A stretch of DNA of 64,000 nucleotides from Tsuneonella troitsensis (GCF_001441535.1 NZ_LMAU01000001.1:1-64000); one strand, 5' to 3'. Shown: positions 8,148 through 17,069, counted from the first letter of the stretch. A program made the numbers and translations. Notes: generated by a model not told the origin, from the sequence alone.

Positions 8148-9626
8148 ATGACCGCACCTTTTAGCCGTCGTGACTTCATTCGGTTGTCGGCTGTGGGAGC
8201 CGCACTGCCGCTGATAGCAGCATCGCCCGTTGCCGACCCGACCTTTGCCGCCGTGCGACGACAAGCCGTCAAATACATTAAGGACGGGCAGGCACCGTCG
8301 CTTTCAGTAGCTGTCTTTCGCGCCGGTCGCCCTATCTGGGTGGAAGCGTTCGGCTTTGCCGACCGAGTTCGGCGCGTGACGGCGAGTGCTGGCACTCGTT
8401 ATGCCATCGCTTCAGCCTCCAAGGCCTTTACTGGAACTGCAGTCGCGCAGTTGATTGTCTCGGGGAAGTTCGTTCTCGACGAGCCGATCCGGCGACATCT
8501 TGGCAACATTGAAATCGCAGAGGAAGGAAGCCCAATAACCGTTCGGGAGGCGCTCCAGCACCGATCGGGAATACCGAAGCACTGGCGCAATTTCTTCAAG
8601 GGTCAGGGACGTCCGCCGCCATTTTCCAGGGTCACTCGGGATCACGCTTTCATCACATCAGCGAAGGGCAGGCGCTACCTCTACAGCAACATGAACTATG
8701 GCCTGCTCGCCGAGACAATCGAGCGAACCAGCGGCGGCTTTCACCGTTATCTGCGGAGGAACATCTTCCAACCCGCGGGCCTCGCTAGCGCCGGTTTCCT
8801 CAACGACCACTTCGAAGACTGGGAAGCCGCTGTCCCATACGAGGACGACGGTAGACCCATCCCACCATACCTCGTTGATGAGATGGGCGCCCGTGACATG
8901 GTGATGACCGCGACCGACCTCGCCCGGTTCGGCGTCGCCCATCTCGAAGGTCGCTTCGGCGAGGCGGCTCGCCTGATGCTGTCAGAACGGGCGCCGATTG
9001 GTTCAAACGGGCTCGCAAGAGCCTCTTATGGCCTCGGTTGGGTTGTTGAAGAAGACACGCCCGCGGCACTATTCAGCTATGGGCATACAGGCGAAGGGCC
9101 TGGCGGCGCGTCGAGTCTTACGATTGTTCCCGAGGAACGGCTGGTGGTCGCAACCATAGCGAACGCACAGGGTCCGCCCGCCTATGTGCTGAACGAGTCG
9201 ATCGTCGATGCGATAAGCGAGAAGTTCGCAACGCGCCGCCTAGCGCACCCCTTCCAAGAGCCTGTCTCTAACGACAACGCCACTCAGGCATTTGCTGGTA
9301 GCTGGGCAGGTCAAGTTCGACTTCCGAGCGGCTGGCATCCCGTCGCCCTCAAATTAGGCTCACCAGCCGACTGTATGATTAGTCTGGGGTCCGGGGACGG
9401 CAAGAGCGAGCTGACGCAAGTCAAGGTAAGCGCGGATTTTCTGACTGCGCGAGCCACGATGACGTTGCCTGCAGAGGATGCGCTGCAATGGCCGCATCAC
9501 GTTCGGCTTAGCCTTGAACGGGTCGGCGACGGACTGGACGGGTCGATTGGCGCCTATGCACAACGTGGGAGCATTCCGCACGATCAGTTCTGGCTAAGCT
9601 ATCGTTTGCGCCTTCACCGAGATTGA
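8148..9626 (+). CDS. Serine hydrolase, beta-lactamase/PBP-like family, Tat-exported
   Basis: 492 residues. A Tat-type signal (SRRDFIRLSA) at the N-terminus and a class C beta-lactamase fold at about 35-380: SxxK is SASK at 89-92, YSN in RYLYSNMNYG, and the third motif is HTG in YGHTGEGPGG. A C-terminal domain of about 110 residues follows. Such proteins are esterases, D-amino-acid peptidases or peptidoglycan enzymes; there is no reason to call this one a resistance enzyme. Start ATG 8148 is set by the Tat motif; the frame is open to 8097. Neighbours suggest an acquired segment. Confidence 0.82.
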   Translation: MTAPFSRRDFIRLSAVGAALPLIAASPVADPTFAAVRRQAVKYIKDGQAPSLSVAVFRAGRPIWVEAFGFADRVRRVTASAGTRYAIASASKAFTGTAVAQLIVSGKFVLDEPIRRHLGNIEIAEEGSPITVREALQHRSGIPKHWRNFFKGQGRPPPFSRVTRDHAFITSAKGRRYLYSNMNYGLLAETIERTSGGFHRYLRRNIFQPAGLASAGFLNDHFEDWEAAVPYEDDGRPIPPYLVDEMGARDMVMTATDLARFGVAHLEGRFGEAARLMLSERAPIGSNGLARASYGLGWVVEEDTPAALFSYGHTGEGPGGASSLTIVPEERLVVATIANAQGPPAYVLNESIVDAISEKFATRRLAHPFQEPVSNDNATQAFAGSWAGQVRLPSGWHPVALKLGSPADCMISLGSGDGKSELTQVKVSADFLTARATMTLPAEDALQWPHHVRLSLERVGDGLDGSIGAYAQRGSIPHDQFWLSYRLRLHRD

Positions 9627-10058
9627 GCGCCGCTCGTCAAATTTGCGAGCAGGGCAGGTCGACCGAACGTCCGCTATTGGGCCGCTACCTGACTGTCCGC
9701 TTTCAGCTAGGTAATCTGGCAAAACCGACCTTCAGCTAAAGCCCGCTTAGCGAATAAGGGCGCCACATATTCTGCGACTCTAATCTGAGCCCTTGGAGGT
9801 TGCTCCGTTGCTGTAAGTCAGCTTTAGCTCCGGTCTCTTGCTTATCATTGGCTAATGGCGCACTTTCTCAGCGGCACTCTCGAAATGACGAGTCGCAATC
9901 GAAGGCAAGTGAAAGTTCCAAAAGGGACGATACCTTCAAAATTGAAAAATGACATTGAGATGCCGACTCGTAGGCGCCTTCCGCAGCACGCGGGGGATCC
10001 CCCCATGCGGCTATCGAGCAAGGCGTCGGCTTCGACTTTGGTCAAAGGAGCGAATGTC
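9627..10058. other. Intergenic stretch, no gene recognised
   Basis: About 430 bases, relatively AT-rich, between the hydrolase and the secreted protein. The frame of the downstream gene is open back to 9855, but a good ribosome-binding site at 10044 argues that translation begins at 10059. No RNA gene or convincing promoter seen. Confidence 0.5.
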
Positions 10059-10733
10059 ATGCTAAGATTGGCTAGGAACCTGTTATTCAATTCTTGCGGC
10101 AACTCGGTCAGACTTTCGCAGCGGAAGCGCGTGAAACGGCAGACTGTTAGGTTCGCACTCGGTCTCTCTAGTGTTCTGATCGCACCTGCTGCGCTTGCCG
10201 AGGTGCCACGCACTCAGCCCGATCAGGCACTGCAAGAACTGGCAAGGCAACTCGAACCATTCAAGGATGTCGCTTACGCGGAGAGCCAAGGTTACGTGCG
10301 GTCATCGCCTTGTGAGTCTCATCCCACGCTTGGGACCATGGGCTACCACTACTCAAATCCACGGCTTCTCGGCATAACCGGTGTCGTGAACGGCCGAGTG
10401 AACGGCAATGGCACCTACACAGGCGTCAACCCTCCTGCCGTTCTACTTTATGTTCCCGACGGACACGGCGGAGTGAAGCTGGCGGGAATAGAACTGCTCG
10501 TTTTTGCAGAAGCTTGGCACGCCGAAAACAAGCGTCCGCCAATGTATCGTGGACGGGAGTATAATTACATGGCGGACGATCCCGCGACGCCGCAGGATGA
10601 GGCGCACAACTTCATGCCGCATTACGACCTTCACATCTGGCTGTTTGAGAATAATCCGAGCGGTTTGTATGCGCCGTGGAACCCAGCGCTAAGTTGCAAC
10701 AACGTTGGCATCGTCGATTTTCCAGACCATTGA
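10059..10733 (+). CDS. Secreted protein of unknown function
   Basis: 224 residues. An N-terminal signal with a long basic n-region and a hydrophobic core ending in APAALA gives a likely cleavage near residue 47. The mature part has PCESHPTLGTMGYHY, VLLYVPDGHGGVKLAG and the C-terminal HYDLHIWLFENNPSGLYAPWNPALSC, rich in His, Trp and aromatic residues; similar hypothetical proteins occur in other alphaproteobacteria as far as I recall, but no function is known. Start ATG 10059 has AAAGGAG at a good distance. Two cysteines could form a disulfide. It stands alone at the edge of the apparently transferred section. Confidence 0.65.
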   Translation: MLRLARNLLFNSCGNSVRLSQRKRVKRQTVRFALGLSSVLIAPAALAEVPRTQPDQALQELARQLEPFKDVAYAESQGYVRSSPCESHPTLGTMGYHYSNPRLLGITGVVNGRVNGNGTYTGVNPPAVLLYVPDGHGGVKLAGIELLVFAEAWHAENKRPPMYRGREYNYMADDPATPQDEAHNFMPHYDLHIWLFENNPSGLYAPWNPALSCNNVGIVDFPDH

Positions 10734-10808
10734 ATTGGTGTCTTCCAACGGGCATCTTTGCCTCGGCCCGGGTAAGATTGGTCTTCACTCTTGCAGTTAT
10801 CTGGGTGC

Positions 10809-10843
10809 GTCTCGGCAGGTCTCCAAGGAAACCCTGCCGAGAC
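10809..10843. repeat. Inverted repeat GTCTCGGCAG / CTGCCGAGAC
   Basis: Ten-base perfect arms with a 15-base loop between the convergent secreted-protein gene and the DUF305 gene. It may act as a two-way transcription stop, though no T run follows on either strand. The remainder of 10734-10944 shows nothing. Confidence 0.45.
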
Positions 10844-10944
10844 GACCTATAAAGCGGGCGACTACATGCGGCCGCATCTGAAAGCTTATCCTCCCGGTCA
10901 TGGATGAGGAAAGGCGACGCACTCGCCGATGCCATCAACCAGGA

Positions 10945-11742
10945 TCAGCAGTGGCCTGCCGCGCGGTGTTCAGGCGCGCAGGTAGGCGCATCGTCGGCCT
11001 CCGCCGTAGGTTCGGGCGAAGCCTTGGGGGCCGCAGCCCTGACGGGAGCCGGTTTCGCCGCAGTGGTCTTCGTAGCGTCAGGCTTTGCGGTGGCGGTCGG
11101 AGCAGCGACTGCGTTCTTCGTTTGCGTAGCCGGCGTCGGCTCGCCCTTCAGCATCGCTTCCACAAGGGCGATTTCCTCCAGCTGCTTTGCACGCGTCTGT
11201 TCGATCTGCGCCCGCACGGCGCCAGTCGCGCCGCTCGCAAGCGCGATGTCCGACATCGCGACGGCGCCGCGATGGTGCGCCAGCATCTTGGTAAGGTAGG
11301 TCTCTGAAGGCGTCGCGCCCGATGCCGCCATCATGTCAGAGTTCATTTCGGTCATCGCAGCTTCGTAGAGCTTGGCGCTGGCGGGATTAGCCGCACCATT
11401 GCGGGCCAGCGCCTTGAGCGCTTCGATCTCGGCGCCCTGCTTTTCGATCGTCATCTGCGCCATTTTCGCGAGATCGGCTGTGGGCTCTAGGCCCAGCGCG
11501 ATCCGCGACATGTTGATCGCGCCTTCATGGTGCGCGATCATTTTCTTGACCCAGGTGTCGGCGGCATCGACGCCGACAGCGTCCTTCATGGCCTTGTCCA
11601 TCGCCATCTCGGACTCAGCGTAGGGGCCGTCCATCGTCATCGCAGCATCTGGGGCGGTGTCTTCGGCAGGCTGTTCGACGCTTCCGCAGGCGCCCAGAGA
11701 TGCGAGCAGCGCAAGTGCGGCAATTCCGGTGAGTTTGGTCAT
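10945..11742 (-). CDS. DUF305 lipoprotein with two DUF305 repeats and C-terminal Cys-His motif
   Basis: 265 residues. Lipobox LGAC gives Cys19 as the lipidated residue. Two ferritin-like DUF305 units follow, each with the core MIAHHEGAI (about 69) and MLAHHRGAV (about 153), metal-associated helical repeats common in copper-resistance loci. An Ala/Pro/Thr linker of about 55 residues leads to CAPEHRAAGHC, the very last residues, which matches the five C-x-x-HAAMGHC repeats of the CopB protein in the same operon. Last gene of the copper operon; a periplasmic metal-binding role is inferred. Confidence 0.85.
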   Translation of the reverse strand: MTKLTGIAALALLASLGACGSVEQPAEDTAPDAAMTMDGPYAESEMAMDKAMKDAVGVDAADTWVKKMIAHHEGAINMSRIALGLEPTADLAKMAQMTIEKQGAEIEALKALARNGAANPASAKLYEAAMTEMNSDMMAASGATPSETYLTKMLAHHRGAVAMSDIALASGATGAVRAQIEQTRAKQLEEIALVEAMLKGEPTPATQTKNAVAAPTATAKPDATKTTAAKPAPVRAAAPKASPEPTAEADDAPTCAPEHRAAGHC

Positions 11743-11774
11743 TGTGTATCTCCGTGATCCTAGGGCGTATCGGG

Positions 11775-12257
11775 TCAGAGGCGGTCCATGATCCGCTTCA
11801 TCTCGGCAATTTCATCTTTCTGAGCCTGGATGATCTCGCGGCAGAGCCGGCGTATCTCAGGGTCGGTAAGCCTGGCTTCCTCGCACATCAGAATAGCCCC
11901 TGAGTGGTGCGGGATCATCGAACGCAGGAACTGGTCATCGCCAACGAGGCTCTGTTGCCGGATGCCGACGAGCGACAGGACAAAGATCGCTGCAAACGCC
12001 ACATAGAGCGCGGCGTTGAGCTTCCGACTGCGATACATACCTCCCATTGTCGCAAGCATGATCGCGCCCATCGGCGCCCACATCACGAGGGCCATATAGA
12101 AGAAATTCACGTTCTGGATGAACTCGCCCCAGGTCCAGATCATCGCGAACATGGCGACGTACATCACCAGCAGGCTGAGGCCGAGATTGACGGCCAGCAT
12201 CATATAAGGCTTCGAGCCGCCGCCACCGGAATGCGCGGACTTCGCGTGGTCTTCCAT
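11775..12257 (-). CDS. DUF305 membrane protein
   Basis: 160 residues. A Gly/His N-terminus (HAKSAHSGGGG) is followed by three membrane segments (about 19-43, 52-72, 82-100) and a C-terminal DUF305 unit with MIPHHSGAILMCEEA, then a helix rich in charged residues. The His-His-x-Gly motif is the supposed metal site. It starts 12 bases after the DUF2231 gene and belongs to the copper operon. Function of the family is not established; metal handling is inferred from context. Confidence 0.85.
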   Translation of the reverse strand: MEDHAKSAHSGGGGSKPYMMLAVNLGLSLLVMYVAMFAMIWTWGEFIQNVNFFYMALVMWAPMGAIMLATMGGMYRSRKLNAALYVAFAAIFVLSLVGIRQQSLVGDDQFLRSMIPHHSGAILMCEEARLTDPEIRRLCREIIQAQKDEIAEMKRIMDRL

Positions 12258-12269
12258 CGGTCGTTCTCC

Positions 12270-12959
12270 TTACCAGTTCAGGTGGTCGATGCCGTGCACC
12301 AGCGCGCCGCCGAACCATCCCTGCACGAGGATCGCTGCCGTTAGGATCGACAGCCCTACGATCATGGCTGAGCCGCGGTCCTGCTCGGGGCGTCTCAGCG
12401 CAAACACTCCCAAGGCAAACGCGCCGATCCCGATCCCGGTCCCAAGCCAGCGGTGGCTCTGCATGACCCAATCGTCGAGGCCGAGTACGAAGCCGCCGCT
12501 CAGCCAGCCGGAAAGAAGGGCGAACGGTGCGGTCACCCCCGCAGTCACCACGAGGAACTGGACGGGCTTGGCAAACCCCGGCCGCTTGCGGCCAACGATG
12601 GCGGTGAAGAGCGCCGCAGGGATAAAAGCGATCGGGAAATGCACTAGCATCGGATGGAAGCGGCCAAACCAGTCGAGCAGTCGCACACCAAAGCTCTGGG
12701 GTGGCTCCTCGGCATTGGCCATGCCAGTCATGGCCGCGGCATGGCCTGGCATCGACATGTCGTGATCCATGGGAGGCGCCTGTGCCGATCCACCCGCCAC
12801 CGCACGCTTCGCCTCGCGTTGCGCTGCCTCCTGCTTGGCCTTGTGATCCTTGTGCGCCGAGGCGGGCGCTACCGGCATGGAAAGGATGGCGGTCGCTGCC
12901 AATAACGCCAACACCGACCGCGCCAGCAATGCATGCGACCATCGGATGACTGAGATCAT
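12270..12959 (-). CDS. DUF2231 membrane protein with His/Met-rich exported segment
   Basis: 229 residues. An N-terminal signal ends near PASA; a short His/Met-rich stretch (HKDHK, MDHDMSMPGHAAAMTGM) could hold metal in the periplasm; four membrane helices with HPMLVHFPIAF are the DUF2231 core (about 95-225), ending HGIDHLNW. The ATG overlaps the stop of a possible 29-residue upstream peptide (ATGA). DUF2231 proteins are often found beside copper and cytochrome genes; biochemical role unknown. Confidence 0.82.
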   Translation of the reverse strand: MISVIRWSHALLARSVLALLAATAILSMPVAPASAHKDHKAKQEAAQREAKRAVAGGSAQAPPMDHDMSMPGHAAAMTGMANAEEPPQSFGVRLLDWFGRFHPMLVHFPIAFIPAALFTAIVGRKRPGFAKPVQFLVVTAGVTAPFALLSGWLSGGFVLGLDDWVMQSHRWLGTGIGIGAFALGVFALRRPEQDRGSAMIVGLSILTAAILVQGWFGGALVHGIDHLNW

Positions 12960-13045
12960 CCCATGCCTCCGTGGGCCTGCGCGCCGGATTGTGCATGACC
13001 AGGATCTCCCAGCGATCTTCGATCCGCGTAAGGACGCATCAGCAT
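12956..13045 (-). CDS. Possible 29-aa leader peptide
   Basis: ATG 13045 is preceded by a very good ribosome site (GGGGAGAAG). The peptide begins MLMRPYADRR and ends HAQSGAQAHGGMG, with His and Met near the end; its stop overlaps the DUF2231 start (ATGA), so translation would be coupled. It may be a true small protein or merely a device to carry ribosomes into the next gene. Coding status is uncertain because it is short. Confidence 0.35.
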   Translation of the reverse strand: MLMRPYADRRSLGDPGHAQSGAQAHGGMG

Positions 13046-13058
13046 TGTTCTTCTCCCC

Positions 13059-14330
13059 TCAGAACCAGAAGCGAATGCCCGCTAGGAAGCTGAAGCCTCC
13101 GGGCGATTCGCCTTCTTCACGCAGGAAATCACGCGTCATCCCGAAGGCGCGCTCATATTGGACGCCAACGTAAGGGGCGAACTCGCGGGCGATGTCGTAG
13201 CGCACCCGGACGCCGATCTCGGCATCGGTCAGCCCCGCGCCGACCCCGATGTCCTCGCTGCTTTGCGCCGCGAAATTGAGTTCGGCGCGCGGTTGCAGGA
13301 TAAGCTTCTGGGTGATGCGCTGGTCGTAATAGCCTTCCAACCGTCCTATCAGCTCGCCCCGGTCCGACAGGAACATCGCGCCTTCGACGTCGAAGAAGCC
13401 CGGTGCGAGACCCTCGAATCCGATGGTGGCGTAAACGCGCGACGGGTTGGGCTCGAAATCGTAGCGGATACCGGTCTGGAGATCGAAATAGGGTCCGATG
13501 GCGCGGCTGTAGAGCGCCTGGACTTCGGCAGATTCGACGCCAGCGCCAAACTCACCTTCTCCTTCGGTCTTGACGACCAGGCGGTTGATGTCGCCGCCAT
13601 ACCAGGCCTCGCCGCCCCATTCGTAGGCATCGCGCCCATCCTTGACCTTCACCTCGGCGATGTTGAGTATCGCCATGAAGAAGTTCTGGCCGCCGTGATG
13701 CAGCGAGAGATGGTGTCGCCCCATCGCCATCGCGGACGGTCCGTAGATCGCATCTGCCGCGTAGTCGGTGGGCACCGGCGGAGCCGATCCCGAGCCCGCT
13801 GGCAAGTCCGTTCCCTCGGCGCCGATAGTCGCGGCCGGGGTGCAATGCCCCATAGCCGCGTGTTCCGGAGAACATGCAGCCGGCTGCGCGGGTTGCGGCG
13901 CCGGAAGCGAGCAATGCCCCATCGCCGCATGCTCCGGTGTACATGTCGACTGGCTAGGCTGCACCTGCTGCGGTGTCGCCGGGGCAGGCGAGGGAAGCGT
14001 ACAGTGACCCATAGCGGCATGCTCGGGCGTGCAGGCCGGTTGAGCCTGAGGCGTCGCCTCGGGAGCCGTGGGTGGCGCCGCCGCGGCCGTGCAATGCCCC
14101 ATCGCCGCGTGGTCCGGAGAGCACGCAGGTTGGCTCTGTCGGGCCGGTTCCGACGTTGCTGCGGGCAAAGGCTTGGGCAGCGTGCAATGGCCCATGGCGG
14201 CGTGTTGGGGCGTGCAGGTCAGCGCCGCCGGAGCGGACTGCTTGGGCGCCGCGGCCTGGTCCTGGGCGAGTGCAGGCACGCCGGCGAAGGCCGCCAGCGC
14301 AAGGAGCGGAAGTCTGTGAAGCGAGATCAT
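13059..14330 (-). CDS. copB: Copper resistance protein CopB with five Cys-His repeats
   Basis: 423 residues. Signal peptide to about residue 22 (ends PALAQ), then a low-complexity Pro/Ala region with five units of C-[ST]-P-[QDE]-HAAMGHC at about 39-49, 70-80, 100-110, 130-140 and 153-163, followed by the CopB beta-barrel domain (about 190-423: GRHHLSLHHGGQNFF, EVKVKDGRDAYEWGGEAWYGGD, ending FLAGIRFWF, an outer-membrane type terminus). CopB sits in the outer membrane and takes part in periplasmic copper sequestration. The repeats are not the Met-rich type of Pseudomonas CopB. Start ATG 14330 lies one base after the copA stop, with GGAG upstream. Confidence 0.9.
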   Translation of the reverse strand: MISLHRLPLLALAAFAGVPALAQDQAAAPKQSAPAALTCTPQHAAMGHCTLPKPLPAATSEPARQSQPACSPDHAAMGHCTAAAAPPTAPEATPQAQPACTPEHAAMGHCTLPSPAPATPQQVQPSQSTCTPEHAAMGHCSLPAPQPAQPAACSPEHAAMGHCTPAATIGAEGTDLPAGSGSAPPVPTDYAADAIYGPSAMAMGRHHLSLHHGGQNFFMAILNIAEVKVKDGRDAYEWGGEAWYGGDINRLVVKTEGEGEFGAGVESAEVQALYSRAIGPYFDLQTGIRYDFEPNPSRVYATIGFEGLAPGFFDVEGAMFLSDRGELIGRLEGYYDQRITQKLILQPRAELNFAAQSSEDIGVGAGLTDAEIGVRVRYDIAREFAPYVGVQYERAFGMTRDFLREEGESPGGFSFLAGIRFWF

Positions 14331-14331
14331 C

Positions 14332-16338
14332 TTACGCGTCTCCATTGTCGGGACGCACGGTGACGACACGCATCATCCCGGCAGTCATGTGATAGAGATT
14401 GTGACAGTGGAACGCCCAGTCGCCCTGTGCGTCGAGGGTGACGTCGAAGGTCGCCGTCCCGCCGGGCTGAACGTTCACCGTGTGCTTGCGAGGGCTAAGG
14501 GCGCCGTGCCCGGTCACCAGCTCGAAGAAGTGGCCGTGCAGGTGGATGGGGTGCTGCATCATCGTGTCGTTGACCAGCCGCACCCGCACGCGCTCGTTAT
14601 GGCGGAACGGGATCGGCTCGGCCGGCTCGCTCATTTTCACCCCGTCGAACGACCACATGTAGCGTTCCATGTTGCCGGTGAGGTGGATGTCGAGCTTACG
14701 CGACGGCGCGCGCACGTCGGGATTGCGATCGAGCGCAATGAGATCGCGGTAGGTCAGTACCCGATGGCCGACGTCTTCCAGGCCCGTTCCCGGATCGCCC
14801 ATCCGGTCGACCGGCATCGGCGAGATCGTCTGCACGCCCGGGTTCCTGTCGACCTGCGGCGCGTTGGCGAAGTCGCGCATGCCCATCGAGCCGTGGTCCA
14901 TCGGAGCGGCAGCATGGCCTGCTGACGCTGGCGCGGGCATCGAACGGCCCCTCGCGGCGTGATCGACGGGAGTGACGGCTGTGGCCGGGTCGGCGCTCGG
15001 GCCGTGCCCCATCGCCGCGTGATCCATGCCCGCCATGCCCGCTGCCGTTGCCGTTGCCGCCGCGGCGCCTGTCTCTTTCCAGCCGGTCAGCTTCCACAAC
15101 TCGCCGGAGGCGTTCTGTCGGGCAGTCGGATCGACGCCGCGCGTCTTCGCAGGGGCAGTTGATCCAATGCCTATCGCGCCATGATCCATTCCGCCATGTC
15201 CCATGCCGGAATGATCCATGTCGCCCATGCCCATGTCCTTCATGGTGAGCAGCGGGCGCGGGCGCAGCGGCGGAACCGGCGCACTCATACCCTCGCGCGG
15301 GGCAAGCGTGGCCCGGCCCAGGCCTGACCGGTCGCTCGCCTCGCTGACGAAGCTGTAGGCCCGATCTTCGGGAGTAATGACGACGTCGTAGGTCTCCGCG
15401 GTGCCGATCTGGAACTCTTCCACGGTCACGGGCCGCACATTGAGGCCGTCGGCCTGCACGACCGTTATTGGGAGGCCGGGTATGCGGATGTTGAAGGTCG
15501 TCTGCGCCGAGGCGTTGATGACGCGGAGCCTTACCCGCTCACCTGGCGTGAACAGGCCGGTCCAGTTGTCGTAAGGTCCGAACCCGTTGATGGTGAACGC
15601 GTAGGTCGAGCCGGTGACGTCCGCGATGTCCGCCGCGTCCATCCGCATTTGCGCCCATTCCCACCGCTCCTGCGCGGTAAGGTCCTTGCCGGCCATCAGA
15701 CCCGACAGCGTCATCCGCTGGCGGTTGAAATAGGGCCCGCCCATCTGCTTGAGCTTGCGGTAGATCGTCGCGCCTGCAAGCGGACTGTGGTCCGACAGAA
15801 CCAGCACATGTTCGCGGTCATAGGCCACCGGATCGGGCCCGGCAGGATCGATCACGATCGGACCGTAGACGCCGTCCTCTTCCTGATAGGCGCTGTGGCT
15901 GTGGTACCAGTAGGTCCCCGCGTGGCTGAGGTCGAACTCGTAGTCGAAGGTCGAGCGCGGCATGATGCCGGGAAAGCTGACGCCTGGCACACCGTCCATC
16001 TCGAACGGCACCAGGAGGCCGTGCCAGTGGATCGAGCTGTCTTCGTCGAGCGTGTTCTGCACGCGCAGGCGGACGCGCTGGCCTTCCTTCAGGCGGATCA
16101 GCGGTCCCGGCACGGTGCCGTTGATGCCGATCGCACGGCTGACCTTGCCGTCGACCTCGACGCTGACCTGGCCGATGGCGAGCGAGATGTCGTTGCCACT
16201 GACGGTAGCCAGGGGCCGGACCAGACCTATCGAGAGAGGTTGGGCCCAGGCGGGCAGGGCCTGCGCCAGGCCGAAGCCTGCGCCGGAGACGGCGGCGGCG
16301 CGTAGCAGCGCACGCCGACCGAGGACGAGTTCATTCAT
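14332..16338 (-). CDS. copA: CopA-type multicopper oxidase (copper resistance)
   Basis: 668 residues. Periplasmic Cu(I) oxidase with a Tat-like signal (GRRALLRAAAVSG). Copper ligands: SIHWHG, YWYHSHSA, HPIHLHGHF and WAFHCHNLYHMTAGM, i.e. complete type 1-3 sites. Between the second and third cupredoxin domains lies a Met/His-rich insert (MKDMGMGDMDHSGMGH, MAGMDHAAMGHG, MDHGSMGMRD), typical of PcoA/CopA Cu(I)-binding loops. Start ATG 16338 is chosen for the AAGGA site; a frame extends to 16359. Directly followed by copB. Confidence 0.95.
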   Translation of the reverse strand: MNELVLGRRALLRAAAVSGAGFGLAQALPAWAQPLSIGLVRPLATVSGNDISLAIGQVSVEVDGKVSRAIGINGTVPGPLIRLKEGQRVRLRVQNTLDEDSSIHWHGLLVPFEMDGVPGVSFPGIMPRSTFDYEFDLSHAGTYWYHSHSAYQEEDGVYGPIVIDPAGPDPVAYDREHVLVLSDHSPLAGATIYRKLKQMGGPYFNRQRMTLSGLMAGKDLTAQERWEWAQMRMDAADIADVTGSTYAFTINGFGPYDNWTGLFTPGERVRLRVINASAQTTFNIRIPGLPITVVQADGLNVRPVTVEEFQIGTAETYDVVITPEDRAYSFVSEASDRSGLGRATLAPREGMSAPVPPLRPRPLLTMKDMGMGDMDHSGMGHGGMDHGAIGIGSTAPAKTRGVDPTARQNASGELWKLTGWKETGAAAATATAAGMAGMDHAAMGHGPSADPATAVTPVDHAARGRSMPAPASAGHAAAPMDHGSMGMRDFANAPQVDRNPGVQTISPMPVDRMGDPGTGLEDVGHRVLTYRDLIALDRNPDVRAPSRKLDIHLTGNMERYMWSFDGVKMSEPAEPIPFRHNERVRVRLVNDTMMQHPIHLHGHFFELVTGHGALSPRKHTVNVQPGGTATFDVTLDAQGDWAFHCHNLYHMTAGMMRVVTVRPDNGDA

Positions 16339-16415
16339 CGATGGATTCCTTGGGCTCACTGACAGCGACGACCGTCTTCCGACGGAGCAATGCCCCGCCG
16401 GAAGTCCAGTGCCGC

Positions 16416-16655
16416 TTAGTGGTGCGCGTGCCCGTCGGCCGGAGCCGCGGACTTCATATTATGGCCTGCGTGCGGGTCAGCCGAAGGTGCCGAAGTGCCG
16501 CCGGCGGGCTTGCCCGACATCTTGTCGCAGCACGCGCACTTCTCCTTCATCTTCTCGCAGCATTCCATCTTTGGCTTTTCAGCGGGAGCAGCCTGGGCGT
16601 GCGCGACGCCGGGAAGAGCGATCGCCAGTGCGACCGCGGTCATCAACTTGTTCAT
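16416..16655 (-). CDS. Small Cys/His-rich secreted metal-binding protein
   Basis: 79 residues: signal peptide (ends GVAHA), then KMECCEKMKEKCACCDKM with five cysteines in 13 residues, and a His-rich tail (DPHAGHNMK, DGHAHH). This is a probable periplasmic copper scavenger or chaperone. It lies 77 bases upstream of copA in the same direction. No named family recognised. Confidence 0.75.
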   Translation of the reverse strand: MNKLMTAVALAIALPGVAHAQAAPAEKPKMECCEKMKEKCACCDKMSGKPAGGTSAPSADPHAGHNMKSAAPADGHAHH

Positions 16656-16691
16656 GATCCTAAACTCCGTGAAATCTAAAAAAGAGCGATT

Positions 16692-17021
16692 TCACGCAAG
16701 TCTGGGAGGTGGAGTGGGCAGCTTTGCCAGGAAAGCGCGATGTTCGGACGAACGAAAGCCCGCAAGGATCGGTGCGTGAAAGGCTAGTCGCTCGACCGGG
16801 GCGGCACCGAGCGGCGTCACTGCAGAACACATCGCGATACAGCACTGCGTCATCGCGCCGGACCTGTCTTCGTCACCGGCATCCTCGTCGCCGCAATGCC
16901 CGGTTTGCGCCATCTCGCCATGATCCATCGGCATCGCCGCCATGGCCATGCCCGACTGCATCGCCAGCGGGGCGACCAGCATGGCAAGCGCAGCCAGGAG
17001 GAGATGGAGTCGGCGAAGCAT
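16692..17021 (-). CDS. Small secreted Met/His/Cys-containing protein of copper loci
   Basis: 109 residues. Hydrophobic signal sequence, then MAAMPMDHGEMAQTGHCGDED and TQCCIAMCSAV, and a Pro-rich end (LPTPPPRLA). Similar short proteins accompany copper operons in sphingomonads, from memory; no assigned function. Its GHC and MDHG pieces resemble those in CopA and CopB. It lies between the glutaredoxin-MauE gene (48-base gap) and the 79-residue protein. Confidence 0.7.
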   Translation of the reverse strand: MLRRLHLLLAALAMLVAPLAMQSGMAMAAMPMDHGEMAQTGHCGDEDAGDEDRSGAMTQCCIAMCSAVTPLGAAPVERLAFHAPILAGFRSSEHRAFLAKLPTPPPRLA

Positions 17022-17069
17022 CAGGGGGTGTCCTAGGCGTAGGCAAAAGAAGGGTCAAATTTCGTGCGG

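Noticed and set aside
8148-9626. Beta-lactamase resistance gene
   Set aside because: Motifs SxxK, YSN and HTG are shared by many esterases and peptidases; no evidence for antibiotic hydrolysis.
9845-10213. Minus-strand ORF opposite the secreted protein
   Set aside because: Composition is that of an antisense frame and no ribosome site or family match is seen.
13158-14363. Long plus-strand ORF of 401 codons over copB
   Set aside because: Arg-rich antisense shadow caused by the high GC content and the repeats of copB.
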